From Ignavibacteriales bacterium (GTDB taxonomy: Bacteria; Bacteroidota; Ignavibacteria; UBA10030), in contig JAPLFQ010000021.1 in NCBI GenBank assembly GCA_026390595.1, forward strand, positions 268,333-332,332: a DNA stretch of 64,000 nt. The letters run 5' to 3'. The notes beneath the pieces are model-generated. The model worked only from the letters and a program-made list of their open reading frames with translations. It did no database searches and was not told the DNA's origin. Position 1 is the first letter of the stretch, and the number at the start of each line of letters is the position of its first letter. Positions 27,043 through 35,031 of the stretch are shown piece by piece. A program made the position numbers and the translations under genes.

Positions 27043-30000
27043 CTATCGTAGGAGAACCATCTTCCTGGTGTGTGTATAGGTGCCCGCTTGTATTCTATAA
27101 AAGTAGATTCCGCTCGACACATTTCCAGCGTTCCACACGGCCTCGAACCGTCCCGCAGAGAGTTCAGACGAGACGAGTGTGGCAACTTCGACACCGAGTG
27201 CAGTATATACTTTCAATGTGACGAATGACGTATGCGGGATATCGAACTGGATTCTCGTCGATGGATTGAATGGATTTGGATAGTTGTGGTAGAGCGCGAA
27301 TTCCGAAGGGACTCCATCAAGTCTTTCTGCTTGCGTGGTACGTATCGTCGAAAATTGCCCGGCTGCGGATACGAGCTTCAGACTGTCGTTGAGAGTCGCG
27401 ATGACACGCCAATAGTGAGTCTTGTCCAGGCTCAGCGGACCAATCGGAGTTGTCACGGAACTCAGGGTGTTCACGGTCAGCAGGACTGGAGTGAAATTCG
27501 CATAGTACGAGACCTGCACCTGATACGACACAGCGTTCGGTACTCCTGTCCACGTGAGTGCGGGAGTCAGTGATACGTTTTTTGCTCCGTTCGACGGTAC
27601 GACAAGATTCGATGGGAAGAGCATCGGACCGCCCCCGTCATTCGTCTTATACAGTCCACTCCCCACCGCCCAGACTTTCGCCGTATCAAGGCAATGAAGG
27701 GCATAGAACGAGCCTGTCGACCCAGTGCGCTGCAAGCCCCATGTTGTGCCACCATCGGTAGTCTTCATGACAGTTCCATTCCATCCAACTGCCCATCCCC
27801 GGGACGCGTCAATGAAGCGAATTCCCGTAAGCCAGTTCAGCGTCGGAGGAGATTGACTCACCCATGACGCTCCCCCGTCCGTGGTCTTCAACATCCTTGC
27901 ATCTGCGCCGACAGTCCACCCAAGTTGTGAGTTGAGGAAGAAGACATCCATGAGATATGCAAATGCATCTATTGCCTGTGAGATCCATGTAGCACCGCCA
28001 TCCGTCGTCTTGAAAACAACACTAGCGCCAACAACGTACGCCCTCTGAGGATCGATCGCATCCACTCCATTAAGGTAGGTGGTTGTTGGCACGGTTTGAG
28101 AATTCCAGGATGACCCACCGTCCGTCGTCTTGAGCACGAGACCGTCCTGTGTCACAGCCCATCCGGTTTGAGTATCGACAAAATCTATGTCTTTTATGTC
28201 TTGCGCAGTCCCACTTGTTTGTGGCATCCATTGAGTCCCCCCGTTGGAAGTTTTGACGATTACCCCCTTGGACCCTGCTGCCCAGCCAACGGACGAGTTA
28301 ACGAAGCATATAGAATAAAGCACCGAGGACGTGCCCGACGTTTGCGTCGTCCACGAGCTTCCGCCGTCTGTCGTCTTCAGTATGTCCCCGCTGTAGGTAC
28401 TCATCCAGCCAAGAGATTGATCGACGAACGTGACTGACATGGACAAGCCGTAGGTCCCCGATGTCTTGACCCACCCTGTCGCACTGGTGACAAAGCTCCA
28501 CGCACCGGCCCATTTGCAGGTCCCGGTGCTGTCTGTTGCGTTCACGCGCCAATAGTAGGTGGTATTGGCGATCAGACCTGTCGCCGGGCAAACCGTATCT
28601 GCCACGCTCTTATCGAAAAGCAGGGCTGAAAAATCAGCCGTGCTTGATAGTTGCACTCGATAGGAAGCTGCGCCAACCGATCGATTCCATCGTAACGTAC
28701 TGTTCAGCGGCACACTCACCGATTGGTTGGGAGGAGCAGCCAACGAAGGCATGGGGGGACCCACTATAATGGTTGTGAATTTCCAGGTCGTGGAGTAAGC
28801 ACTAGACATTCCTCCGACAGAGGCACGTACATGCCAGAAGTATTCCGTGCTGGCACTGAGGCCATTGGCGAGGTATGAAGTGTCACTCACCGTTTGATCG
28901 ATGAATGTGGATGCGAAACTTTGAAGGGTTGAAATCTGCATCCGGTAGGAAGTTGCATCCTCGACCCTGTTCCAATACAATGTAACATTGCTCGGCGTGC
29001 CTGTGGAGTTGTTTACCGGACCGCAGAGAAGTGGAGCCGAAGGCGTCAGAGACTTTGTCTTGAAACTCCAGACTTCCGACCAGTTGCTGATACCGTCGTT
29101 ATCGTACGCGGCCACACGCCAATAGTACTGCGTTTCAGTTGACAAGCTGGCGAGAGTAAAAGAAGCGGACAGAATCCCCGAAGAGTCGATCCATGTGAAG
29201 CCTTCGTACCAACTATACCTGCACACCTGAACTCGATAGGACGTGGCATTGCTCACTGCCGCCCAGCTCAGAGTTGGATTCAAACCTACAGAGGTTGCTT
29301 GATTCGCTGGTGCAAGGATCAGTGGTGTAGAAGATCCAACTCCCGGCGATTTCGTTGCCTTGAGGATGGTCGAAGATCCGACGGCCCATCCAGTTGAATC
29401 ATTGACAAAGCACAAACCGTAGAGATAATTGGTCGTACCTGATGTTCTTGTTTGCCACGTTGCTCCACCGTCCGCGGTATACACCATTGCCCCGCTGGTC
29501 CCCACAGCCCAACCTCTGAGTGAATCCAGGAACCAGAGTCCTTTGAGGTCGGCGTTGGTCCCCGCCTCACTCCACAGCCAACTCACCCCTCCATTCGTCG
29601 TGCGATAGAAACCCCGTTGTGCGAGCACCCAGCCTTTCTGAGGACTGGTAAAAAACATATCCGCTGTGTACGATACGGTCGTGTTCTTGACCCACGTGGC
29701 GCCTCCGTCAGAGCTTTTGTACACTCCATTCCTGTCGACAGCCCAGACGGTTGAACCATCGAGTGAAAAAACTGAATAGACATATTCGGAACTTCCCGTG
29801 CTGGATGCGAGCCACGTCGAACCCCCGTCCGTCGTTCTGAGCACAACACCACCACCTGCAGCGATCCACCCCTTTGAGGGATTCAGGAACCGGACGCGAT
29901 TGAGAGTTTGTGTCACTCCGGTCGCTTGACTGATCCATGTGCTGCCTCCGTCCCGAGTGACGAACAATTTGCCGGACTCACCAGCAGCCCAACCCGTCAA

Positions 30001-32346
30001 ACTGTCGGCGAAGAATACTGAATTCAGGTAGACACTTCCTGCTCCATTCTGCACATTCCAATTCTTCCCTCCGTTGGACGTCTTCAGGATCACACCGCTG
30101 TTTCCGACAACCCACCCTGTCGATGGTGTGACAAAGTGAACACCCATGAGGTATGCATAACTACTGACAGATTGATTTCGCCACGTGATGCCCAGCGTTT
30201 CGAATCGTTGGACCTTGCTCCAGAAACTTGTCCCGCCGCTGTATTCTGCACGAACCCGCCAGTAGTAGGTGGCTGTAGGTTCCAGATTTGCCACAACGTA
30301 CGCCGTGTCCGCAATGCCGCTCTTGTCAACAACGGCTGAGGAAAAGCTAATTGAATTTGAGATCTGCAGTCGATATGTCGAAGCACCGACTGACCGGTTC
30401 CACTGAAAGCTTGTGCCGGACAGGACCCCCAAAGCGTTCGGTGCCGGTGTCACCGGCTTGGGAGTGAACATCGCCGCCCCTCCTCCGTTATTTGTCTTCA
30501 GCACTGCACCATACGCGGCAATCCATGCAACAGACTCACTCACAGGATGGATACCGTAGAAGGACGAAGAAGAGGTGGCATTTGTGGATTGCAGACCCCA
30601 AGACTTCCCGCCGTCAGTCGTTTTCAAGATCGTCCCTTCGTAACCGACTGCCCACCCTGTGCTCGTGTTTGCGAATCCCACAGAAACGAGCGTGGTAGTC
30701 GCCCCGCTTACCGCTGAGACCCAGGTATCTCCAGCATTGGTTGTCCGGAGGATGGTGCCACTGTCGCCAACGGCATATCCAGTCGAGGCATCGAGGAATC
30801 GGAGAGCATTAAGCTTACGCGAACTTGGAATAACTTGCTCCGACCAAACCCGCCCACCATCAAGAGTCTTCACAATGACTCCCTCATAGGGGTATGCCCC
30901 TTTGTAGCCTGCCATCCAACCGCTGTTCTTGTCAACAAACGATACTGCACCGAAATACTGACCTGAGCTCGTCCAGGTTTTCGTCCAAGATTCTCCCCCA
31001 TCATCTGTCCTGAATACATTCGTTGAGCCGACAGCCCAACCGGTTTGTTTGTCTACAAACGACGCAGCTTGCAGATAGTCGGTTGTTCCGCTGTTCTTTA
31101 GTATCCACGTCGTCCCCCCATCTGTCGTCCTTAGGATTGTACCATTCGTGCCAACCGCCCAACCATCGAGGCTACCGATAGCACACAGGCTGTAGAGCCA
31201 GGTTGAATTCCCCCCCGAAAGGCTCTGCCAGCTCGCTCCACCGTCGGTCGTTTTCAGAATCGTTCCACCTTCCCCGACCGCTATGCCAAGCTGAGGAGAA
31301 GAAAGTGCGACAGAGATAAGATTCTTGCTCGTCCCGCTGGCGACGGACGTCCACGACGTACCACCGTCTGTTGTTCTCAGAATAGTACCAGATGGCCCAA
31401 TGGCGATCCCCTTTTGATTATCGAAGAAACATACCGAACTAAGCCGCACAGTTGTACCACTTGTTTGTGTGTTCCACGTCGTCCCCCCGTCCGCCGTCTT
31501 CAGTATCGCTCCGCCTTCCCCCACGATCCATCCCGTGTTCGCATCAACAAAATGTACTCCGTCTAACCAGTTCGTCGTGGGAAGAACGCCTACCCCCCAT
31601 GTCTGGCCTCCGTCGGTGGTCTTCCAGACAGAGCTGCGTTTCCCCTGGATGTTCGTCGAAATTCCGTAGAAGATATCATCCGTGATTGAGATATAAGAAG
31701 CCGTGATCCCTACCGCCCATCCCAGGAGGCTGTTGGCAAATGAGACCTCCTTGACCCAGGAAGTTCCGAGGCTGATATTGCTCCAGGTCGAGCCCGCGTC
31801 CGTCGTGCGCAAAATCTGGCTGCCACTCCCAACAACAACCGCAGTTGTTGAGCCCGTGAATTGGATGTCTTCGTAGAAGCGTAATCTGGTTTCGCTGACG
31901 GGCGCAGTCCATGTCGCGCCTGCATTGGTGGAACGTATTATCTTGCCGTCCGACCCCACTGCGCACGTGATGCTGCCTGAGGTAGCGATGGCGTACAGAG
32001 TCTTTGCAGTACCCGAAGGGACTGACTCCCATGTCGATCCGCCGTTTGTGGTTTTGTACAGCACTCCCGAGGATCCGACGACCCAGATAGTCGATGCATC
32101 GACAAAGCGAACATCATTCAAAGTCTCGCTAATCTGGAAATGCTGTTTCGTCCAGGTCACACCGGCATCAGTTGAACGTATCACCGTGCGATTCTCGCCA
32201 ACCACAAGAACTGTGTTGGCATCTTGAGCATAGAGGCTTGTCATGGAACTGATCGGAGGCTGGGTTGTGGTAGTCCACCCCGCCTGGCGAGAGAAAAGTT
32301 CTTCTGAACAGAAAAGGAACAGGCCGAGAAGCAGTAGTTTCTTCAT
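27043..32346 (-). CDS. Giant Ycf48-like/FN3 secreted protein with T9SS C-terminal domain
   Basis: 1767 residues from the ATG at 32346 (GGAGG, 7-base spacer; signal peptide MKKLLLLGLFLFC). I count about 28 repeats of the form W-x-V/A-G-x-x-G-x-I-L-K-T-T-D-G-G-x-T-W, the Ycf48/BNR-like blade, grouped as 14, 7 and 7. They are separated by FN3-like domains (one after the first group, three after the second, one after the third), each with an LxWxxxxxAxSYRxQxS core. The C-terminus is a type A T9SS sorting domain: HNYPNPFNPSTRIQF, then VYTALGVEVATL and SSGIYFYRI. It is therefore secreted and cell-surface attached. Binding partner unknown. Promoter at 32894-32924. Confidence 0.92.
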   Translation of the reverse strand: MKKLLLLGLFLFCSEELFSRQAGWTTTTQPPISSMTSLYAQDANTVLVVGENRTVIRSTDAGVTWTKQHFQISETLNDVRFVDASTIWVVGSSGVLYKTTNGGSTWESVPSGTAKTLYAIATSGSITCAVGSDGKIIRSTNAGATWTAPVSETRLRFYEDIQFTGSTTAVVVGSGSQILRTTDAGSTWSNISLGTSWVKEVSFANSLLGWAVGITASYISITDDIFYGISTNIQGKRSSVWKTTDGGQTWGVGVLPTTNWLDGVHFVDANTGWIVGEGGAILKTADGGTTWNTQTSGTTVRLSSVCFFDNQKGIAIGPSGTILRTTDGGTSWTSVASGTSKNLISVALSSPQLGIAVGEGGTILKTTDGGASWQSLSGGNSTWLYSLCAIGSLDGWAVGTNGTILRTTDGGTTWILKNSGTTDYLQAASFVDKQTGWAVGSTNVFRTDDGGESWTKTWTSSGQYFGAVSFVDKNSGWMAGYKGAYPYEGVIVKTLDGGRVWSEQVIPSSRKLNALRFLDASTGYAVGDSGTILRTTNAGDTWVSAVSGATTTLVSVGFANTSTGWAVGYEGTILKTTDGGKSWGLQSTNATSSSSFYGIHPVSESVAWIAAYGAVLKTNNGGGAAMFTPKPVTPAPNALGVLSGTSFQWNRSVGASTYRLQISNSISFSSAVVDKSGIADTAYVVANLEPTATYYWRVRAEYSGGTSFWSKVQRFETLGITWRNQSVSSYAYLMGVHFVTPSTGWVVGNSGVILKTSNGGKNWNVQNGAGSVYLNSVFFADSLTGWAAGESGKLFVTRDGGSTWISQATGVTQTLNRVRFLNPSKGWIAAGGGVVLRTTDGGSTWLASSTGSSEYVYSVFSLDGSTVWAVDRNGVYKSSDGGATWVKNTTVSYTADMFFTSPQKGWVLAQRGFYRTTNGGVSWLWSEAGTNADLKGLWFLDSLRGWAVGTSGAMVYTADGGATWQTRTSGTTNYLYGLCFVNDSTGWAVGSSTILKATKSPGVGSSTPLILAPANQATSVGLNPTLSWAAVSNATSYRVQVCRYSWYEGFTWIDSSGILSASFTLASLSTETQYYWRVAAYDNDGISNWSEVWSFKTKSLTPSAPLLCGPVNNSTGTPSNVTLYWNRVEDATSYRMQISTLQSFASTFIDQTVSDTSYLANGLSASTEYFWHVRASVGGMSSAYSTTWKFTTIIVGPPMPSLAAPPNQSVSVPLNSTLRWNRSVGAASYRVQLSSTADFSALLFDKSVADTVCPATGLIANTTYYWRVNATDSTGTCKWAGAWSFVTSATGWVKTSGTYGLSMSVTFVDQSLGWMSTYSGDILKTTDGGSSWTTQTSGTSSVLYSICFVNSSVGWAAGSKGVIVKTSNGGTQWMPQTSGTAQDIKDIDFVDTQTGWAVTQDGLVLKTTDGGSSWNSQTVPTTTYLNGVDAIDPQRAYVVGASVVFKTTDGGATWISQAIDAFAYLMDVFFLNSQLGWTVGADARMLKTTDGGASWVSQSPPTLNWLTGIRFIDASRGWAVGWNGTVMKTTDGGTTWGLQRTGSTGSFYALHCLDTAKVWAVGSGLYKTNDGGGPMLFPSNLVVPSNGAKNVSLTPALTWTGVPNAVSYQVQVSYYANFTPVLLTVNTLSSVTTPIGPLSLDKTHYWRVIATLNDSLKLVSAAGQFSTIRTTQAERLDGVPSEFALYHNYPNPFNPSTRIQFDIPHTSFVTLKVYTALGVEVATLVSSELSAGRFEAVWNAGNVSSGIYFYRIQAGTYTHTRKMVLLR

Positions 32347-32429
32347 GGGAATGCCTCCAATGTCCATTGCACACAATTTGTCAGAGATCTTCCATGAACC
32401 GGGAAAGCCCCTGGCCATCCAGGACTTCA

Positions 32430-32816
32430 TCAGGTTGCCTGGTTCAACGTGTTCATAGAGTGCCGAATGCCTGAACCGTTCCGCATGCTGTATTCGGTGC
32501 GCGGATACGAAACAGTAGGGAACTTCTTAACCGCGGTAGGAATCGATTCGCGGCCATAGATAATTTGGAGGATCTTGCCGCGCTCAGCATCGAGGTCGCC
32601 ATAGAGGCGAAGGGTCGTGGTGTACACGCTCATTATCACAGGCAGTCGCAATGCTGGCAACATATCGAGCTTCAGCTTTCCAGATGCGATGCTGTAACGA
32701 ATGAGCGGAAGTGCCAGGATGCAGCACAAGAGTACAAACTTACGAAGATTGAGAGGAGTAAAGGTCCGGTCGAGGATCAAATGAAGTGCTTGCTTATGCG
32801 TAGAGGTGGACTTCAC
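32430..32816 (-). CDS. Small hypothetical membrane-anchored protein
   Basis: 128 residues beginning at GTG 32816 with CAGGTG just upstream. A single hydrophobic segment (KFVLLCCILALPLI, about 26-39) is followed by ~80 polar residues with no family I know. In favour: it starts about 78 bases after a full-match promoter (32894-32924) and its codons look ordinary. Against: short, no recognisable domain, and the promoter could equally serve a long leader of the giant T9SS gene, whose start is 83 bases downstream. Confidence 0.45.
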   Translation of the reverse strand: MKSTSTHKQALHLILDRTFTPLNLRKFVLLCCILALPLIRYSIASGKLKLDMLPALRLPVIMSVYTTTLRLYGDLDAERGKILQIIYGRESIPTAVKKFPTVSYPRTEYSMRNGSGIRHSMNTLNQAT

Positions 32817-32893
32817 AGTACACCTGCTTAATGAAAAGCGTCAATTACCGACTACGGTGCGAGGAGGGGGACGGATCAGGTGCTTCCGTGATG

Positions 32894-32924
32894 CAAAACT
32901 ACACTTCTTCAAACTGAAAGGCAA
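32894..32924 (-). promoter_or_regulatory. Promoter upstream of the small hypothetical and giant T9SS genes
   Basis: Minus strand: TTG, 20 bases, TAGTTTTG. Same spacing as the other promoters here. It is embedded in the intergenic repeat that also holds the 26779-26809 promoter. Confidence 0.72.
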
Positions 32925-33042
32925 CAGCTGCGGCGCACAAAATGAAGGGACTATCTCCCTTGCACACAAGGAAAGTAGTCGGGATCCACGTCGACGGTCT
33001 TTCCCAGGCGCTCAATATCAGAAACCGGGACGACCAGGATGG
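32894..33042. repeat. Intergenic repeat, copy 2 (with embedded promoter)
   Basis: Diverged second copy of the element at 26779-26920. The strongest match is GAAAGGCAACAGCTGCGG; further out, blocks such as CCGGGACGACCAGGATGG parallel CTGGACGATGGGGC in copy 1. It fills the gap between the hypothetical gene and the lipoprotein gene. Confidence 0.6.
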
Positions 33043-33089
33043 TCAAAATCTGTGGAGATTAGTGATATTCAATCCGGTTGCTCGTCTGG

Positions 33090-33437
33090 TCACTTGCACT
33101 TGTCGGCGGGATAGCTGTAGTCAATACCATCGATTTTGACATTGAAACTCGTCACTACGTGGATTGTGTAGTCGTTCTTAATGTTCGTCCAATCAAGATT
33201 GTGCGACTCTCCTGCCGTGGAGACCGCCGACGAGAATGAGACCTGACCCTGAAGGTTTTCCGTCTGCGCTCTACCGTTCTTCCACATGTGATTGATACTC
33301 ACATTGAAACCGGAAACGGTGAAACAAACGGACTGGGATGACGGATCCGCAGGATTATCTTTGCTACATGAAATACACGACACGACAAACAGGATGAATG
33401 CCGCTGCTTTTGCCAACACAACTAACTCATTCTTCAT
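33090..33437 (-). CDS. Small hypothetical lipoprotein
   Basis: 115 residues. The N-terminus is a lipoprotein signal (FILFVVSCIS then Cys-SKDNPADP). The mature part is beta-rich (VCFTVSGFNVSINHMWKNG) and contains a second Cys near the end (ADKCK). No known family. The ATG follows GAGGAA. It lies 106 bases after the SGNH-like T9SS gene and probably shares its promoter. Confidence 0.75.
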   Translation of the reverse strand: MKNELVVLAKAAAFILFVVSCISCSKDNPADPSSQSVCFTVSGFNVSINHMWKNGRAQTENLQGQVSFSSAVSTAGESHNLDWTNIKNDYTIHVVTSFNVKIDGIDYSYPADKCK

Positions 33438-33543
33438 TGCTTTGTTCCTCTTCGTTTGAAAGCGGGGGTTACGTTATCCCCGATCGCGTGAACAAGTCCG
33501 GATCTTCTCTCCGGCTGCGCAGAGCAGCGAACCTCGACATCCA

Positions 33544-34851
33544 CTATCGTGCAAGCACCATTTTCCTTGTCTCGATGAAACCGCTCCTGCCATCGCCGGG
33601 AAGAGGCCGGACTTCAAGCCGACAGAAGTAGATCCCGCTCGGGAATCCAGATGCGTCCCATCTGACAGCATGAGATCCTGGCATCCGAATTCCATCAACA
33701 AGTGTTGAGACTTCCCGGCCGAGGAGATCATACACTTTGATCGTAACGAAGCTATGAGCCAACAGCTGAAAGCTAATGGCTGTTTCCGGGTTGAACGGAT
33801 TTGGATAATTCTGATGAAGGTGAAACTGGACGCGCTGAGTCGAGGGTTGATCCTCAACGGAGGTCCCAGGCGATCCGACAAACCAGGGAATCGCCGTTGG
33901 ATCAGTTTTGAAGAAGCTGAGCAGGAGGTTGGCTACCTTCGCCTGTCCACTGGAGGAGGGATGAGTCCCATCAGCCTGACAATCACCGCATTGCCAGATG
34001 AAGCGATCAACACGCGGCGTCATTCCGTCAGCCCACAGGTACGGACCCCATGAAAGCCATGGAGCCCTTGTACGTGATCCCGAGAATGCGAGCGACGTGT
34101 CCCCGCCGATTTGTCTCTCGATCATCCATTTGACTGCAAACCCCGATTCATACGCATAGGGCTCAGGGTTCAACGTGGACGTCGCATAACCAGCATACGT
34201 ACGGCTCGAGACATAAGTGATTTTCAGGTTGGGATACCGGGATTTCAACAGGCGCACGATGTTCTCCAATTCGCTCTGAAGCAGAAGTGCGTGCGTAGGA
34301 AACGCCTGCGTCGGATTCGCATCAGCCTCCTTGAGCCAGACGATCTGGACCTGTTGATTGCCAACGCCGGCGGCCAAGAGACGCCGTTCAACTTCAACCC
34401 AGAAACCCGCAGACGGGTCCGCAATGAGCGCGGCAGTTTGTCCCCCCTGCGCTCCGTCGACAATCATAAGCTTCGGATTCTTGTTTGGATCCTTGTCTGC
34501 GATCGATTTGAACGCGGAAAACTCCTGCGTTGTGTTGGACATCCCGATCGAAAGCAGGACGATCCTGCCCTGGACGGGATCGACAGTCCCTGAACGGTCC
34601 AATGGCTGTATCTGGCGGGCAAACGCTCTCCCACAGGTATCATGTACCCACGGCCGTTCGTTTCTCCCCCCGAGATACAATCCTCCGGAGTATCCTTTAT
34701 ACGTATCAGAGCCGAGTTCGGTAATCGGTTTGAACCCGACGGACACCCCCCAGCAGTTCTGGGCAACAGCAGAAGGAGCTGCCACCAGTAACAGAAGGCA
34801 GAAGAATGCAATAGCGAGCAAGATTTTCTTTCCGACTGTGTCGTCGATCAT
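33544..34851 (-). CDS. SGNH-hydrolase-like secreted protein with T9SS C-terminal domain
   Basis: 435 residues from the ATG at 34851; a signal peptide (LLAIAFFCLLLLVAAPSAVA) then sits at the N-terminus. The body (about 55-320) has a Rossmann-like order: RIVLLSIGMSN (block I position), MIVDGAQGGQ, IVWLKEAD, KITYVSSRTY and a C-terminal DGTHPS, the block V motif of SGNH hydrolases. The usual GDS is replaced by GMS. The last ~85 residues are a T9SS domain (HQNYPNPFNPETAISF, VYDLLGREVSTL, SGIYFCRLE). It should be surface-displayed, perhaps an esterase. Promoter at 34891-34921. Confidence 0.82.
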   Translation of the reverse strand: MIDDTVGKKILLAIAFFCLLLLVAAPSAVAQNCWGVSVGFKPITELGSDTYKGYSGGLYLGGRNERPWVHDTCGRAFARQIQPLDRSGTVDPVQGRIVLLSIGMSNTTQEFSAFKSIADKDPNKNPKLMIVDGAQGGQTAALIADPSAGFWVEVERRLLAAGVGNQQVQIVWLKEADANPTQAFPTHALLLQSELENIVRLLKSRYPNLKITYVSSRTYAGYATSTLNPEPYAYESGFAVKWMIERQIGGDTSLAFSGSRTRAPWLSWGPYLWADGMTPRVDRFIWQCGDCQADGTHPSSSGQAKVANLLLSFFKTDPTAIPWFVGSPGTSVEDQPSTQRVQFHLHQNYPNPFNPETAISFQLLAHSFVTIKVYDLLGREVSTLVDGIRMPGSHAVRWDASGFPSGIYFCRLEVRPLPGDGRSGFIETRKMVLAR

Positions 34852-34890
34852 GAGAAGGTACGCTGGATACCGGTGCGGAGTTGGAACTGA

Positions 34891-34921
34891 CAAAGCTACG
34901 GCTGTTCGCTCTGAAAAGCAA
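34891..34921 (-). promoter_or_regulatory. Promoter for the SGNH-like T9SS gene
   Basis: Minus strand: TTG, 20 bases, TAGCTTTG, a full consensus match, 40 bases upstream of the chosen ATG. It supports the start at 34851 over longer frames, which would place the promoter inside the gene. Confidence 0.82.
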
Positions 34922-34974
34922 CCAAGTCCTGCGACGAGAGACATCGCGGCAAACGTGCAGCCCGAAAACAAAAA

Positions 34975-34997
34975 GGGCCGGAGATGCGCTCCGGCCC
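34975..34997 (-). terminator. Terminator after the M1 aminopeptidase gene
   Basis: Perfect 9-bp stem GGGCCGGAG / CTCCGGCCC with a 5-base loop, followed on the minus strand by TTTTTGTTTT. It lies 35 bases after the stop at 35032. Confidence 0.9.
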
Positions 34998-35031
34998 ATA
35001 CGATGACGAATTGATCGGACCAAGCGAGGCA

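Noticed and set aside
27043..32346. Repeated DNA in the giant gene as a CRISPR or tandem-repeat array
   Set aside because: The periodicity is that of protein blades with diverged codons, not identical DNA repeats with spacers.
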